64,000 bases of DNA from Parasponia andersonii (taxonomy: Eukaryota; Streptophyta; Magnoliopsida; Rosales; Cannabaceae). How positions within the stretch are numbered: position 1 is the first letter of the stretch; every line of letters starts with the position of its first letter. The position numbers were made by a program, and so were the translations under genes. The notes beneath the pieces are model-generated. The model ran no database searches and was not told the origin of the DNA. It worked only from the letters and a program-made list of their open reading frames with translations. This document shows positions 48,629 through 61,762 of the stretch, in pieces. The stretch lies in the NCBI GenBank assembly GCA_002914805.1, contig JXTB01000321.1, positions 412,293 to 476,292 of the forward strand. The letters run 5' to 3'.

Positions 48629-49220
48629 TAAATGTGCAATTCTTCTTATGGTTCATGAAAATAGAAGCCTCGTCAACCCTCTCTACAACATTGAAGAAGA
48701 CATCAAACATATATTTATGAACCCATCAAATCCTAGGATAAGACTAACCGAAATAATGGAAAACTTGGTTAGAATGTTGTTCATCTTTTAGTAGTTCGAT
48801 AGGTGCACCTAAAGTAATTTTCCTTAAGGTAACATTGTTAGCATTTCAGTGTTACACGAATGCTACATGCAAAATCCCATTCATATGAACTTTTAACTTC
48901 TAAATTTCTAATTCAATCAAAACTTATGAAATTCACAATATCATACAACAATTCCTAATATAGAAAAATATAGCTCCAATTTTAAATTAATCTCTTAATA
49001 CAATCCTTATATTGTCTCCATCTATATAATTTCTGCAACTTTGCATTATTTTTCTAGTACGAAACGTCAATCAAAAGCATTAGACGATTTAAGGTTTTAT
49101 AAGAAGATTCAAAGCTATCGGTCAGCAAAGAAATTATTAAATGAGAAAATAATTAAAATTAAGATTTTGGGATTTTATTTAATTTTGGAACTACATTAAA
49201 TGAATGAGATCTAAAGCCTT
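48126..49220. other. intergenic stretch with a TC microsatellite
   Basis: No gene is seen. A TC/CT microsatellite runs from 48595 to 48625. Possible upstream sequence of the TauE/SafE relic is not recognisable. Confidence 0.35.
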
Positions 49221-49460
49221 TAAATATATAACGCCATTGCTTTGTATTCTCAAAGCCAAAACGCAGATTACCCTTCTTGCGCCTTAGCTACGTGCCTGCT
49301 CTTCACTCATATATTCCCACACCACACTCCACTCCATTCCCCTTCGCCCCTGTTCGCTCTCTCCCTTTGATCAATATCACACTCTGGACAAAAACAGAAC
49401 CTAATTCCCACTGCGAACTCATTTGAGTCTATGACCATGAGGCAACCCAAAATCTTCTAA
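49221..49460 (+). promoter_or_regulatory. orphan promoter-like island with a short upstream-type frame
   Basis: A TATA-like TAAATATATAACG (49221-49233) is followed by a CT-rich, relatively GC-rich leader (about 49255-49380, with CACTCCACTCCATTCCCCTTCGCCCC) and then a 9-residue frame, ATG to TAA, at 49431-49460. This is the usual order of a plant core promoter and leader, but no coding exon follows. It may drive a non-coding RNA or be the relic of a lost gene. This is inference. Confidence 0.35.
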
Positions 49461-49464
49461 TCCC

Positions 49465-49499
<35 letters not shown>

Positions 49500-49863
49500 T
49501 ATTTCTGTCCTTTTCTCTATTTTTTTTTTCCCCTCCCATAAACATCTTGCATCTAAACAATCTCTAAACAAAATCAACATATATAAAGAAACAAAGAAGC
49601 AATTGCCATAATAAAAATCCATCAGAGGCAAAATTTAAAAACGAAAGGGAAAGAAAACTCAAAGCATAAGAGCAGAAATAAAGAAAGGGAAGACAAAAAT
49701 AGGACAATAGATTTTAAAGGGAAACGAAAAAAAATAAAATAGCTCTCCTATTTAACCATGTCTAAGAAGAAGAACTTCACCTTCTTTTTTTCCCCACGTT
49801 TTGCTTCTCAAGTTTGAAGAGGAATAACAAAAATATAATAGCTAACCCACTCACACTGCCTTT

Positions 49864-50245
49864 AGGCTATGTTTGGTAGGAAGGAGTAGAGAGAGGAAGG
49901 AAAATGACCTATTTTACTTTTTCTATTTTGTGGAAAAAAAAAAAAAAAAACAAAGAAGGAATAATAAAATATCAAAATCATTTTTATTGTTTGGTAATAA
50001 AAAGAGCCGGAAGATTTGAAAAGATTTATAGTTAAAATAATCACATAACCATTTGAATAAATATTTTATTTTTAAAATCTCTTTAATTTTAAAAGTATTA
50101 AAAAAAGTTGGAGATTTGAAATCCCTTTTAATCCATACCTTTCTAGTATCTATTCTGCCAAATAAATATTATATACCAAATTCTTCAAAATAATCTTTCA
50201 CCCCTCTCCTTCGTGCCATTTCTTCTTTTTACCAAACATATTCTT
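49864..50245. mobile_element. MITE with GGCTATGTTTGGTA ends
   Basis: The left end AGGCTATGTTTGGTAGGAAG and the reverse complement of the right end AGAATATGTTTGGTAAAAAG are inverted repeats. The interior is AT-rich and non-coding. The end style resembles the GGCTCTGTTTGGAAC family elsewhere in the window, but the interior does not match, so it is a different family or a distant relative. Confidence 0.6.
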
Positions 50246-50249
50246 GATG

Positions 50250-50400
50250 ACCCAAGTACCGACTTAGGCTAATGTGGTAACATCTGGGCCTATTTACATG
50301 CCTGTGTGTCAACATAATGTATGTGACCTCTCATATACCAGGTCCAGGAATTGAAGACATATACTTGTCCCAAAAAATTAATAAAAGTACGAAAAATACC
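50250..50400 (+). mobile_element. possible SINE
   Basis: A box-A-like GGCTAATGTGGTAAC is followed about 80 bases later by a B-box-like AGGTCCAGGAATTGAAG, and then by an A-rich end (CCCAAAAAATTAATAAAA). This matches the layout of tRNA-derived SINEs. Flanking duplication is at best six bases (AAGTAC). Low certainty. Confidence 0.3.
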
Positions 50401-50985
50401 AATATAACCCTCAATTATTTATAATTAATTTAAATTTGTTAAAACCATCAAAGAAAAAACTTAAAAAGAGACAGTGTATAAAGTGGACATCCATGTTTAG
50501 CATATATAGTATACATATAATTATTTATAAAAAAATATCATTTTTTAAGATAAAAAATGGCCCTTTTTTCACCTATTTAATAAAAGTTAGTTTATAATTT
50601 TATTTGATAAATGACTATTTTTCGGTTGATCTATTTATTTTTTAAATAAATTAATTTTATATAAAATAAATTAATATACTTTTATCTATTAATTAAGTGA
50701 GTTAATGCAATATGTACTTTTTTTAAAAATTTATTATCGCTAAGTATAACCATTTTGACTGCAAGATTTTAATTTAATAATTATAATTAATTATAGTAGA
50801 TCAATTTTTAATGTAAATTAAATGATAATATTTATATTTTTTAAATTAAAATTAATGTATTTACTAACAGTGAAATAAAAAAATATATCTTGCTGCCATT
50901 AATTAAATATAAAAAAAGGCATGGTTATTTATTTATTTATTTATTTTCGGGATTATTGACTGTCCGTTTTACAAAATTGTCCCAA

Positions 50986-51029
50986 TTTGCCCGCCACGGG
51001 AAGTTGACAAACCCTCTCCAAAACCCTAA
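50986..51029 (+). promoter_or_regulatory. NUP155 promoter motifs: E2F-like site and telo-box
   Basis: TTTGCCCG at 50986-50993 fits the E2F consensus WTTSSCSS. AAACCCTAA at 51021-51029 is a plant telo-box, known in promoters of growth- and translation-related genes. Both lie within 190 bp of the NUP155 start codon. Function is inferred from position and consensus only. Confidence 0.45.
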
Positions 51030-51175
51030 ACCTTCCTTGCAGGCTCTCAAATTTTCCCTCCTTTGTTTGGCGCTCGAGAAAGCGAGGGAAAGTTACTCAA
51101 TTCAAGTTTCAATTTCTTAGATCAACCTTTCCAATTTCATTCCCCTTGCCTTGAAATCTAGGGTTTGGGGACGAG

Positions 51176-54100
51176 ATGTCGCGGGAGGATGAGGTCGTTT
51201 TACGCGATGTTGCCAGCGCCGGACTGGTCGTCAGCGACCGCATTGGCCGAGAAATCTCGTCTCAACTTGATCTCGAAGAAGCCCTAGAAGCTTCCCGGTA
51301 CGCGAGTCATCCTTATTCTAGTCATCCCAAAGAGGTAAAACATTTTCACGGAGGAAGACTGAAATTTTTCTGTAATATATATTTTTAGGTTAATTACATA
51401 TTTGGCACTAAAGAATGGCGAATTTTGATTTTCTGAGTAATATTGTTTAGTTGGTTCGATTGAATTTCTGTGATGAATGTGGCCTCTTATCATCCTCCAT
51501 TACATTGCACCTAATTATATGGACCGTTGCAGTGGCCTCCTTTGGTTGAGGTGGCGGATACTTGGGAGTTACCTCCAGTACTTATTGAAAGATATAATGC
51601 AGCGGGTGGGGAAGGAACTGCGTTATGTGGCATATTTCCGGAAATTCGTAGGGCATGGGCATCAGTTGATAACTCCTTATTTCTATGGCGTTTTGACAAG
51701 TGGTGAGTGTTTTGATTCTCATTGTTGGTATATTTATTATTAAGTTTATAAGGAGAATATAGCTCAGTTTTTTTCCTGATGAATTTGAATTTCCTGACTA
51801 GCTGATTTGCTGGTCTGTTAAACAATTCTAGTGAGAGGGCATAAACTGCGAATTCAAAGTAGATTTCATCATAATAATGATTACGGTGCATGTTTATTAG
51901 CTCTAAAGCATACGAAGTTTCTGTAGTAACTTGCATGTTTTAAGGCTGGCACTTTCCCACAATGATAATAAGGAGTTGGAAGTTGAGTTTAACTCCTTAG
52001 TAAGCCACTATTGGATCCTTCAGGCAAGTTTCTACCTTGCTTTTCCCTTATTGTTAAAAAATTCTTGTACTTTAATTAATTTAAGCTTTTTTCTTTATTT
52101 TATATGCCTCACTGGAGGTGGCTGATAAATTAGAAAATCTAAAAGCAACGTCTTTTAGCTGATGATCTCTACTAAATCCATTTTATTTGGACCACCCTTC
52201 TTAATGTGAGAGTAACTATTGCCAGATAACTCCTACACTGTTGAAGGGGGACCACTGTCAATGATTTAGTGAGTTAGGGACAATAAGCATGTTCAGAAAT
52301 TTTATTTGCACATTATATGTCTGAAAGAAAACTAAATTTACCACGGTCACACCACATATGCATAATAATCTCTTCACCCCAGACATTATCTATAAATTCA
52401 GTGTAATACGGCGATTATCTTCTAATATTTATTGTTTAAGAAATGACTATTAGGTTACAGGAAGTTGAGATTTGGGTTTGTGTGTGCGTGTTACTGTGTG
52501 GTTACTGTTTACTATCTGTGTATCAATTATATTGCAGGAGCTTGATTTCAGTAAGATTCAGCTTGTGTCCCTTTTTTTTTTTTATCCATTTTATATTTAT
52601 TTTACTACCATTCTTTTCTGATTCTTTTGGTATTCATTGATTTGTGCAAAACTATACTTATCGTGCTCGATTTAGGAAAACAATGCAGCATAGAATCAAT
52701 TTGCAATTGAACAGTTTTCAGCTTGTTCTTTGTAAATGAGTCTATTATTGGTAATTTTCTATGTTTTCATCAATGGCAATAGTCTCTACATTATTTTGAT
52801 TGTTTATTCTCTGACATTCCTTCTTGATCAGGGATGGTCAGTGTCCAGAATTCAGCGGGGAGGAGCAAGCTATTTGTGCTGTTGGTCTTGCAAAATCAAA
52901 ACCTGGCATCTTTGTTGAAGCTATTCAGTATATATTAATTTTAGCAACACCAGTTGAGGTGATTACATTTCCTCAGTCTTTTTGTCTGCTTCCTGTAATA
53001 TGTATTCTCAAAATGTTTCTTTGAGGAAAATAAATGGTAGTATCTCATTTTCGTTTTAATTCTTTAAATAAACTGATCTTGCATCGCTGCTGTTGCAGAT
53101 ATATCTTGAAAAGCATTTTGTTTTAAAAGCACCGTAAACAAAACTAGCCCTAGAATCTGCTCCTCAATCCTAATTGTTCCGTTATGCCTATTTTTCTTAT
53201 TAGCCTTTGCTTGTTTTCAGATAATTCTTGTTGGAGTCTGCTGCTCAGGAGGAGGTGATAGCGCAGATCCATATGCAGAGGTTTCACTACAGCCTTTGCC
53301 AGAGTATACGGTACCGTCTGATGGAGTCACCATGACTTGTATCACATGTACTAAGACAGGTCGTATTTTCATGGCTGGCCGGGATGGCCACATCTATGAA
53401 ATTCATTACTCGTCTGGTTCAGGCTGGCAGAAGCGTTGTCGGAAAGTTTGCTTGACTGCTGGATTTGGAAGTGTCATATCAAGGTATTTACGCTATATGA
53501 TGTTTTGAGGTTGTATCTGGTCATAAGGTCCCTTGTTATTGTAGTATGTTAAGCTTATTTAGATATAGATGTTCTAAATTTGAAGGTTGCCTCAGGTGGT
53601 GGAAGTTGAGTGCATTTTAATAGTCAAATTAATTTTTTTTATCAAATTGATTAGTTCAACATAACTATTCCTCTTGCAGCTCATCAGCTTTAAATACAAT
53701 TAGAATTTTATTTTTATTTTTATATTTTATTTGTTTTTTGTTTTGTTTTGTTTTGTTGTTGTTGTTGTTGTTTTCTTTCTCTCTCTCTCCTTTTTTTTTT
53801 TTTTTGGGTTGTTGTTTCCTTACCATGTATTGATGCAGCCACACTTGTTTTTCAGATGGGTAGTGCCAAATGTATTTAAGTTTGGAGCTGTTGACCCCAT
53901 TGTTGAAATGGTAATTGACAATGAAAGAGACATTTTATATGCACGAACTGAAGAAATGAAACTTCAGGTTTTTATTTTGGGCTCTAATGGTGATGGGACT
54001 TTGAAGAAAGTAGCAGAAGAAAGGAATGTTATCAGTCAGAGAGATGCTCATTATGGGGGTAGACAATCAACAGGACAAAGAACCCCAAATCGATCAGCAA

Positions 54101-57100
54101 AGCCATCTATAGTTTGCATATCACCTTTATCTACTGTGGAATCAAAAGGGCTACACCTTGTTGCCGTTTTATCAGATGGCAGAAGGATGTATCTCACAAC
54201 ATCTCCATCTAGTGGAAATTTAGGTGGTTTCAATACGAACCATCATAAACCTACCTGTTTGAAGGTTGTCACGACTAGGCCCTCTCCACCCTTGGGTGCC
54301 AGCAGTGGGCTCTCCTTTGGGGCTATGTCTCTTGCTGGTAGACCTCAGAATGAAGATCTTTCACTGAAGGTTGAGACAGCATATTATTCTTTAGGAACTC
54401 TTGTACTTTCTGATTCATCTCCACCAACCATGTCTTCTCTTCTTGTTGTAAGTCGGGATTCAAGCGCACAATCATCAGTCTCAGGTACACTGGGAACAAG
54501 TTCAAGAAGTACCCGGGCATTAAGGGAATCTGTTTCTTCTTTATCAGTTGAAGGACGAATGCTATTCGTGGCAGATGTTTTACCTATGCCTGATACTGCA
54601 GCAACAGTGCACTCTCTATATTCAGAAATTGAATATAATGGATTTGAAACTTCATTGGAGTCCTCTGAAAGGGCATCCACAAAACTTTGGGCCAGAGGGG
54701 ACCTTTCAACCCAGCATATATTGCCACGGAGAAGACTTGTAGTTTTCAGTACCATGGGCATGATGGAAATTGTGTTCAACAGGCCTGTGGATATTCTGAG
54801 GAGGTTGTTTGAGTCGAACTCTCCAAGATCAATCTTAGAAGATTTCTTTAATCGGTTTGGGGCTGGTGAGGCAGCCGCAATGTGTTTGATGCTAGCAGCA
54901 AGGATTGTTTATTCTGAAAATCTTATAAGCAATACTGTTGCTGAAAAGGCTGCTGAAGCCTTTGAGGATCCAAGAGTTGTTGGAATGCCACAACTCGAGG
55001 GTAGTAGTGCACTGTCAAACACTAGGACAGCTGCTGGGGGATTCAGCATGGGTCAGGTTGTCCAAGAGGCTGAGCCAGTGTTTTCAGGTGCTTATGAAGG
55101 GCTTTCCTTGTGTTCTTCAAGGCTACTTTTTCCTGTGTGGGAACTTCCTGTGATGGTTGTAAAGGGAGGTTCTGCAGATACTTTTCCTGAGAATGGGCTA
55201 GTCATGTGTAGACTGTCTTCTGGGGCTATGCAAGTTCTGGAAACCAAGCTTCGTTCTTTAGAGAAGTTTTTAAGGTCCAGGCGGAACCAGAGGAGGGGAC
55301 TTTATGGCTGTGTTGCTGGTTTGGGGGACTTAACTGGTTCAATTCTGTATGGAACTGGTTCAGAATTAGGGGCTGGTGACCGGAGTATGGTGAGAAACTT
55401 ATTTGGTGCTTACTCACGGAATACTGAGTCTAATGGTGGTGGTGCAGCTAATAAAAGGCGGAGGTTACCGTATAGTCCTGCAGAGCTTGCTGCCATGGAG
55501 GTAGTTTGAATTGTTTTTATTCTGCAGTGGATGAAAGGCCACTAGATCCATACAATCCCATCCTTATTTTATTTTCAATCTGTCTGTTGTTCCACAGGTG
55601 AGGGCAATCGAATGTATCAGGCAGTTGCTTCTCAGATCCAGTGAAGCCCTGTTTCTTCTCCAACTTCTCTCTCAGCAACATGTAACTCGCTTGGTTCAGG
55701 GTTTTGAAACTAATGTGCGACAAGCATTAGTTCAATTGACATTTCATCAGCTAGTTTGTTCTGAAGAGGGTGACCGCATTGCTACAAGGCTTATATCTGC
55801 TTTGATGGAGGTAATTCAAGAATAAACAAAAATTGAGCTCCATTCACAAGCAAAATTGCCTCATACTTTACACTTGTATTATCTGACATCATTATTCTTT
55901 GTTGTGAACTTTCCTTGTGTTGACCTATTCCATTTTTTCCCCAGTGTTATGCTGGTCCTGATGGCAGGGGAACTGTTGATGACATTAGTGCTAGATTACG
56001 AGAGGGTTGCCCTAGCTATTTCAAGGAGTCTGATCACAAGTTCTTTCTAGCTGTAGAGTGTCTTGAAAGAGCTGCTGTAACTCCAGATCCTGAGGAGAAG
56101 GAAAATCTTGCTAGGGAGGCCTTCAATTTCTTAAGTAAAGTTCCAGAATCTGCTGATTTACAAACTGTCTGCAAACGGTTTGAGGATTTAAGGTCAGTTG
56201 AATACATGAAGTGTAAAGCTATTCCTTGTGTAATCTGACTGCCAATTCTTAACTTCATCATTATGTGTAAAACTTAAAAAGTGAGTGCAATACAGGTTCT
56301 ACGAAGCTGTAGTTCACTTACCTCTGCAGAAGGCAGAGGCTCTTGACCCAGCAGGTGATGCTTTGAATGACCAAATTGATGCAGCAGCTCGAGAACATGC
56401 ACTTGCTCAGCGTGAAATGTGTTATGAGATCATTGTCAATGCATTACATTCTTTGAAAGGTGTGCCTTCACGTGGAGAATTTGGATCTCCAGTTAGACCT
56501 GCAGCTCCAAGATCTGCTGTTGATCAGACGTCTCGGAACAAGTACATATCCCAGATTGTTCAGCTCGGTGTTAAATCACCTGATAGATTATTTCATGAGT
56601 ACTTGTACAGGGCTATGATTGATTTGGGTCTTGAAAATGAGTTGCTGGAGTATGGTGGTCCTGATTTGGTGCCTTTCCTGCAAAGTGGTGGCCGAGAACC
56701 GACACAAGAGGTTTTTTCTTGATTTTTATTTTACTTCTGATCTACAGAATTTCCATTACTAAGATTATATGCTCATAAATCAATTATACATATGTTTACT
56801 TTTTAACTTTTTGCACCTTTTTTTTGTTTTTGTTTTTGCAGTTATTTGTTCCTTGTCACTGTGCATTTTTGCATTATTTATTTTTAATTTTTTTTTTAAA
56901 AATGTTTTGTATCCTCATGTTTCTCATACTTGTAGGTTCGAGCTGTATCTGCAGTGACTTCTCCTATGGGTCAATTGGGAGCACCTATCCTACCCAATCA
57001 GGCCAAGTATTTCGATCTTTTGGCACGGTATTATGTCTTGAGGCGGCAGCACCTGCTTGCAGCTCATATATTGCTAAGACTGGCTGAAAGGCGCTCAACT

Positions 57101-60100
57101 GATGCAGGGGATGCTCCTACTTTAGAACAACGGTTGAAAAATCTTTCCTAATATTATTTAATATTTATCTTGGGTATCTTTGTTTGTTTCTTGAAGGCTT
57201 CTGGTTTCCTGAAACTGCCTTGGTTTTTGGTTACCTGAAAGTAGAGAATTCTTCACAACCATGTTATACATTTAATGTTGTTGCCTAACTGCCCATTATA
57301 GTTGGTTTGGTTTTGTTTTGTTTTGTTTTGTTTTTGTTTTTTTTTTTTTTTTCGGTTGCATTTAAAGAAATACATCACTTGCAGATTGCTATTTGATCAT
57401 GGTTATGGCCTAATATGTGAACAAGTTTGCTGATGACTTTCAGTCATGTGTACGAGTGTCACTTGATATTTTGAGCAAGTACATACATATACATTGTGCA
57501 ATTGTTTTTTTGGCGCGCACTGCTGTTATGTATCTGTATCTTTATCGTAGATATTCTTTGGTTGGTTCACTTCATAAGTTGACTTTGGTGCTTCTTCATA
57601 ACTCTTCAAAGCTGTAACCAAACCAACAAGTCTGTGGTCATCAGTTCTGTGATGCAATCCAATATTTTACTCCACTAGCCCAATTGTGATGCATCCTTTA
57701 CGTTGTAAATTTCAGGTGTCACTACTTAAGTAATGCAGTTTTACAGGCCAAGAATGCAAGTACTGGTGATAGCCTGGTCAGTTCTACAGGGGGTGTTGTT
57801 GAAAGTGGACTACTAGATTTGCTGGAAGGGAAGCTTGCTGTTCTTCGGTTTCAGATCAAGATCAAAGAAGAACTAGAGGCTATAGCTTCCAGGATAGAAG
57901 CTTCATCCGGTACTTCTGAGTCTGTCCAAAATGGAACAGGCCCTGAAAGCACATTGACTGAGGATGCCAATCTTGCAAATAATGCACGACAAAAGGCCAA
58001 AGAGTTATCATTTGATTTGAAGAGTATTACTCAGCTATATAATGACTATGCAGTTCCATTTGAGCTTTGGGAGGTAATATTTTTGCTTGTATGAATAAAT
58101 GAGTAACTAACTCTACTTTTTTTTAAAAAATTTTTTTGAATGATTAATTAGATGCAAAATGTACATACACCAAATGTATCTATGGTATAGCTATGCATTT
58201 ATATATATATTTTTTTCAAGAGGGGATTTTGGTCTGTGTGAGGGTGAAAGGTTTGTTCAGTTGGGTTTCTCAAAACATTTTTTGGAGGGTGCTTAGTGGA
58301 TTATTTTAATTTTTCACTCTGCTGCAACTTTATGTAATCAGAACAAGGGGTGGTTGATACAAGCTTGCGAGGTTTTTTGTTTGTTTTTTTTTTCAGTACA
58401 ATTGTTTTCTGAGTTCTTGTTTTTTCTTTGCCGCAATCAGATTTGTCTTGAAATGTTATACTTTGCAAGCTATTCTGGCGATGCTGATAGTACTATTACA
58501 AGAGAAACATGTGCTAGACTTGTTGATCAAGCTCTTTCGAGGGGTGGCATTGCTGAAGCTTGTTCAGTACTCAAGAGGGTTGGTTCCCACATTTATCCTG
58601 GAGATGGAGCTGGTCTACCTTTAGATACTCTCTGTCTTCACCTGGAAAAGGCTGCACTTGTACGTGTTGCATATATGAGATGTTTTATCTAAGTGAAGAC
58701 GTTTGTTGCAAATCAGTTTGAAATGAATGTTTTCACGAATGCCTGATTTTGTTTGTGCTTATACTTTTCATAGGAGAGATTGGAGGCAGGGGTTGAAGCT
58801 GTTGGTGTTGAAGATGTTGCGAGGGCTCTTCTTGTGGCTTGCAAGGGTGCAACCGAACCTGTATTGAACACTTATGATCAATTGTTGTCAAGTGGAGCTA
58901 TTTTGCCATCATCAAAGCTCAGACTGCGTCTTCTCAGATCAGTACTAGCAGTACTTAGAGAGTGGGCAATGTCTGTATTTGCACAGAGAATGGGTACTAG
59001 TGCAACTGGAGCCTCTTTAATTTTAGGTGGAACATTCTCACTTGAGCAAACAACAGTCATTAATCAAGGGATTCGTGATAAGATCACTAGTGCAGCAAAC
59101 AGGTGAACTTTTATCTCTCTTATCAATCATAATTACACATAATATGCTCACTTTTTGACTGGTACGTTTCTGGAATAGCTTAGCTGGGTAATCCCTTTAT
59201 CATTCGAGATTCAAATTAGTCTAGTCTTTTGCCACAGCGTTGAAGACATTAGCCCAAAGTTCCACGTATGTCATTCTCTGTGTGCATATATGATGCATGA
59301 TAAGATGAGAAATGAGAACAGGTAGAATAGTAAGAGATAACCAAGATAGTTAAGAAATCAGACAGATTTGAAAGAGATAGAATAGAATTAAGGGAGAAAA
59401 TTATAAGGAATTAGATAGAAATAGATGAATGGTTAAAAAAGCAATAGATAAGCAAGATAAGAGCTCAGAGAGAAAGAGAACTATGAGGGAAAAAACTCAA
59501 TAATCGTTCATTAACTTATCATAATTTGAAAAACAATTATATAGCTAAGACTTTCTATAAATAGGCGATTGGACTTAACTAAAAGTAAACAAATTCTAGA
59601 AACTAATAGGAAACATGAAACTTAAATCTAGTTACTAGTGGTGTCAAAACGGGCAGCACTAATGGGCTGGCACATGCATGACATTATTAGTAACTGTGCC
59701 CGACATGACACGACACGAGTAATAATCGTGCTTGGGCTGGCACAGGACGACACGTGGCATGACAGACACGAATAATAGGCACGACAAGCACAATTAAGAA
59801 AAATAATTAGTTTGCAAAAAATATACTTAAATTAAATTTATTTTAATTTTTTGGGCATAATTTTAACAAAATAAATGTAAATAGATTAGAAAAAATAAAA
59901 ATAAAAATATTTATTGGTAAAAATATTATATATTGATAATATTACTTCAATTTCTAATTTTCTTTAAAGCAAAAAATTCCCAAAATTTAATAAATTTTGG
60001 CCAAGAAGTTTAAAGATATTAAGAATCTAAGGCAAAATTTATCTCCATAAAAAATCCTTAAAAGGTTGAGAAAGAAAAATACAATTTAGTTTGTTGCTAA

Positions 60101-61685
60101 TCGTAACTTTTGAGTTATACATTTTGATATAATTTGAATATGTGCCAGTTTAATTAGAATATGCTTTAACGATAGAAATTTAAATTAATTATTACACTAA
60201 TATTTCAATTTAGATTTATTTTTATAAAAGTTGCTTCAATTTTCAAGTAATTTCTTACTATTACATAATAATTAACAATTTATAATTCATAATTAGTTAA
60301 AACAAAATATGTCTAATAGTATTAAAATAACTAAATCTGAAACAAAAAAAAATCAATAATGAGCACAATTATGAAACAAGAACGTTAAGTATTTGAAAAT
60401 AGAAATAATTAGGCTTGAAACCGTACTTATATAAAAAAATGGGCAATTAGACGCAAGAATGGTATAATAAAAAACAAGCACGATTAGTCATAGAAATAAC
60501 TTAGTATCTAAAACGGGTGCAGTTAGTACGAAAATAGTATAATATCGAAAACATGCACAATTAGGCATAAAAAAAGCATAATATTGGAAACGAGTACGAT
60601 TAGGCACGAAAAATAGTACAATATCGGAAATAGGCACGTTAATAACATAATATCGAAAATAGGAACTATTAAAAACAAAAGTAAACAAGCATGATAATGA
60701 CATGTTAACGGTACGATTACAGTACAAAATCGGGCACAGGCACGATGCATGCACATGTACCTAACGAGTTGGGCACGACGTGGCACGATTAGTAATAGTG
60801 CCTAGACCGGTACGGCATGAGGTACGAATGTGCCGTAGCTAAATGTGTTTGGGTCAGTACGACACGGTCTAGTTAACATCTAGTTACTTAAAATTAAAAA
60901 ACACCTAATAATAAATCTAAATAATTCTAAACAACAACAATAACAACAACAATAATAATAATAATATAAATTTCTTAATATATTGTATTCAATGTCTACA
61001 TCAATTTCCTAATTTGTGTACTAGAGAATATTAGAATTCCATCAATTTTCCTCGTTATAACAAGCAGCAGCCACCGATTTAATCTTCTATGTAGGATCAC
61101 TTGACCAACCTTTTTGATTGATCATTGCTCTTCAAAAAACAAGAATAACTCATTTGTCTTACAATACAAAATTTCTTTACTAGATATTTTGGTTTACAAG
61201 TCATTGCAGGGTTAGTTTTGTCCCAAACTATTTGGTACAACCTAAGTACTAGCAAAATGACTATCCTGCAATCTTTAGTTTGGTTTTTGAACTCATTTCT
61301 AATTCTGAGAAGTCATTACTCGCATAAGAATTAACAAAGTGTAGCTTTGTTCAAATTTCTAACCAACTAATTCTATAGACAAAATAGGGCTTGCTAAGGT
61401 GTTCTAAGCCTTGTTAAACTCATAGTAAAACATAGACTCTGATTTTGGTGGCCTTTCTGTAGCTTAAGATTAAAAATAGCATGTTTAGCACCAACCTCAG
61501 TGTCCTTATAATTTAATGTTTCCTTACCGGGTTCTAGGTTTGATTTTGTTCTAATTGAATGTGGCAGATACATGACTGAGGTGCGGAGATTGCCTCTTCC
61601 ACAGAGTCAGACCGAGGCTGTTTACCGAGGCTTTCGAGAACTTGAGGAGTCACTAATTAGTCCTTTTCCTATTGACCGTTTTTGA
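51176..61685 (+). CDS. NUP155: nuclear pore complex protein NUP155
   Basis: Scaffold nucleoporin of the pore inner ring. Exons: 51176-51334, 51533-51702, 52832-52958, 53221-53483, 53856-55500, 55598-55810, 55945-56192, 56296-56710, 56936-57132, 57716-58073, 58441-58659, 58774-59102, 61568-61685; all GT-AG and frame-true, 1486 aa (Arabidopsis about 1464). The N-terminal beta-propeller (about residues 60-500) includes FPEIRRAWASVDNSLFLWRF, AGRDGHIYEI and VVPNVFKFGAVDPIVEMV. The C-terminal alpha-solenoid (about 600-1486) follows, with conserved ILPRRRLVVFSTMG before it. A plant-type low-complexity insert ends in KRRR (773-776), resembling a nuclear import signal. The last intron (2.47 kb) holds a hAT-like element. 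Exon 13 encodes the conserved tail RRLPLPQSQTEAVYRGFREL. Confidence 0.95.
53735..53806. repeat. low-complexity GTTTT/GTT/CT/T tract in NUP155 intron 4
   Basis: Adjoining short arrays of GTTTT, GTT, CT and T lie 50-120 bp before the acceptor of exon 5. They form part of an unusually T-rich polypyrimidine region. Confidence 0.6.
59637..60877. mobile_element. hAT-like element with 11-bp direct repeats in the last NUP155 intron
   Basis: The 11 bases ATCTAGTTACT flank it on both sides (59626-59636 and 60878-60888). The left end starts AGTGGTGTCAAAACGGGC, close to hAT-type TAGGGGTGTCAA ends; hAT target duplications are 8 bp, so part of the 11 may belong to the ends. Both sub-ends are rich in GGCACGACACG motifs. 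From about 60420 to 60760 a degenerate tandem repeat of roughly 35-40 bp is seen (ATTAGGCACGAAAA-TAGTATAATATCGAAAA type). It does not encode a transposase. Confidence 0.6.
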
Positions 61686-61756
61686 TTGTACGTGTTGCAA
61701 GTTCGATGTATCATGTATTAGCCTTTTTAGCCCTTCTCATTGCATGTAAATCTTTA

Positions 61757-61762
61757 AATAAA
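61757..61762 (+). terminator. NUP155 polyadenylation signal
   Basis: AATAAA lies 72 bases after the stop codon, in a T-rich context (CTTTAAATAAAGTTTTCTT). Spacing fits a plant 3' UTR. Confidence 0.55.

Noticed and set aside
48504-48710. Arg-Glu repeat protein on the minus strand
   Set aside because: The repeat is a translated TC microsatellite, without other coding evidence.
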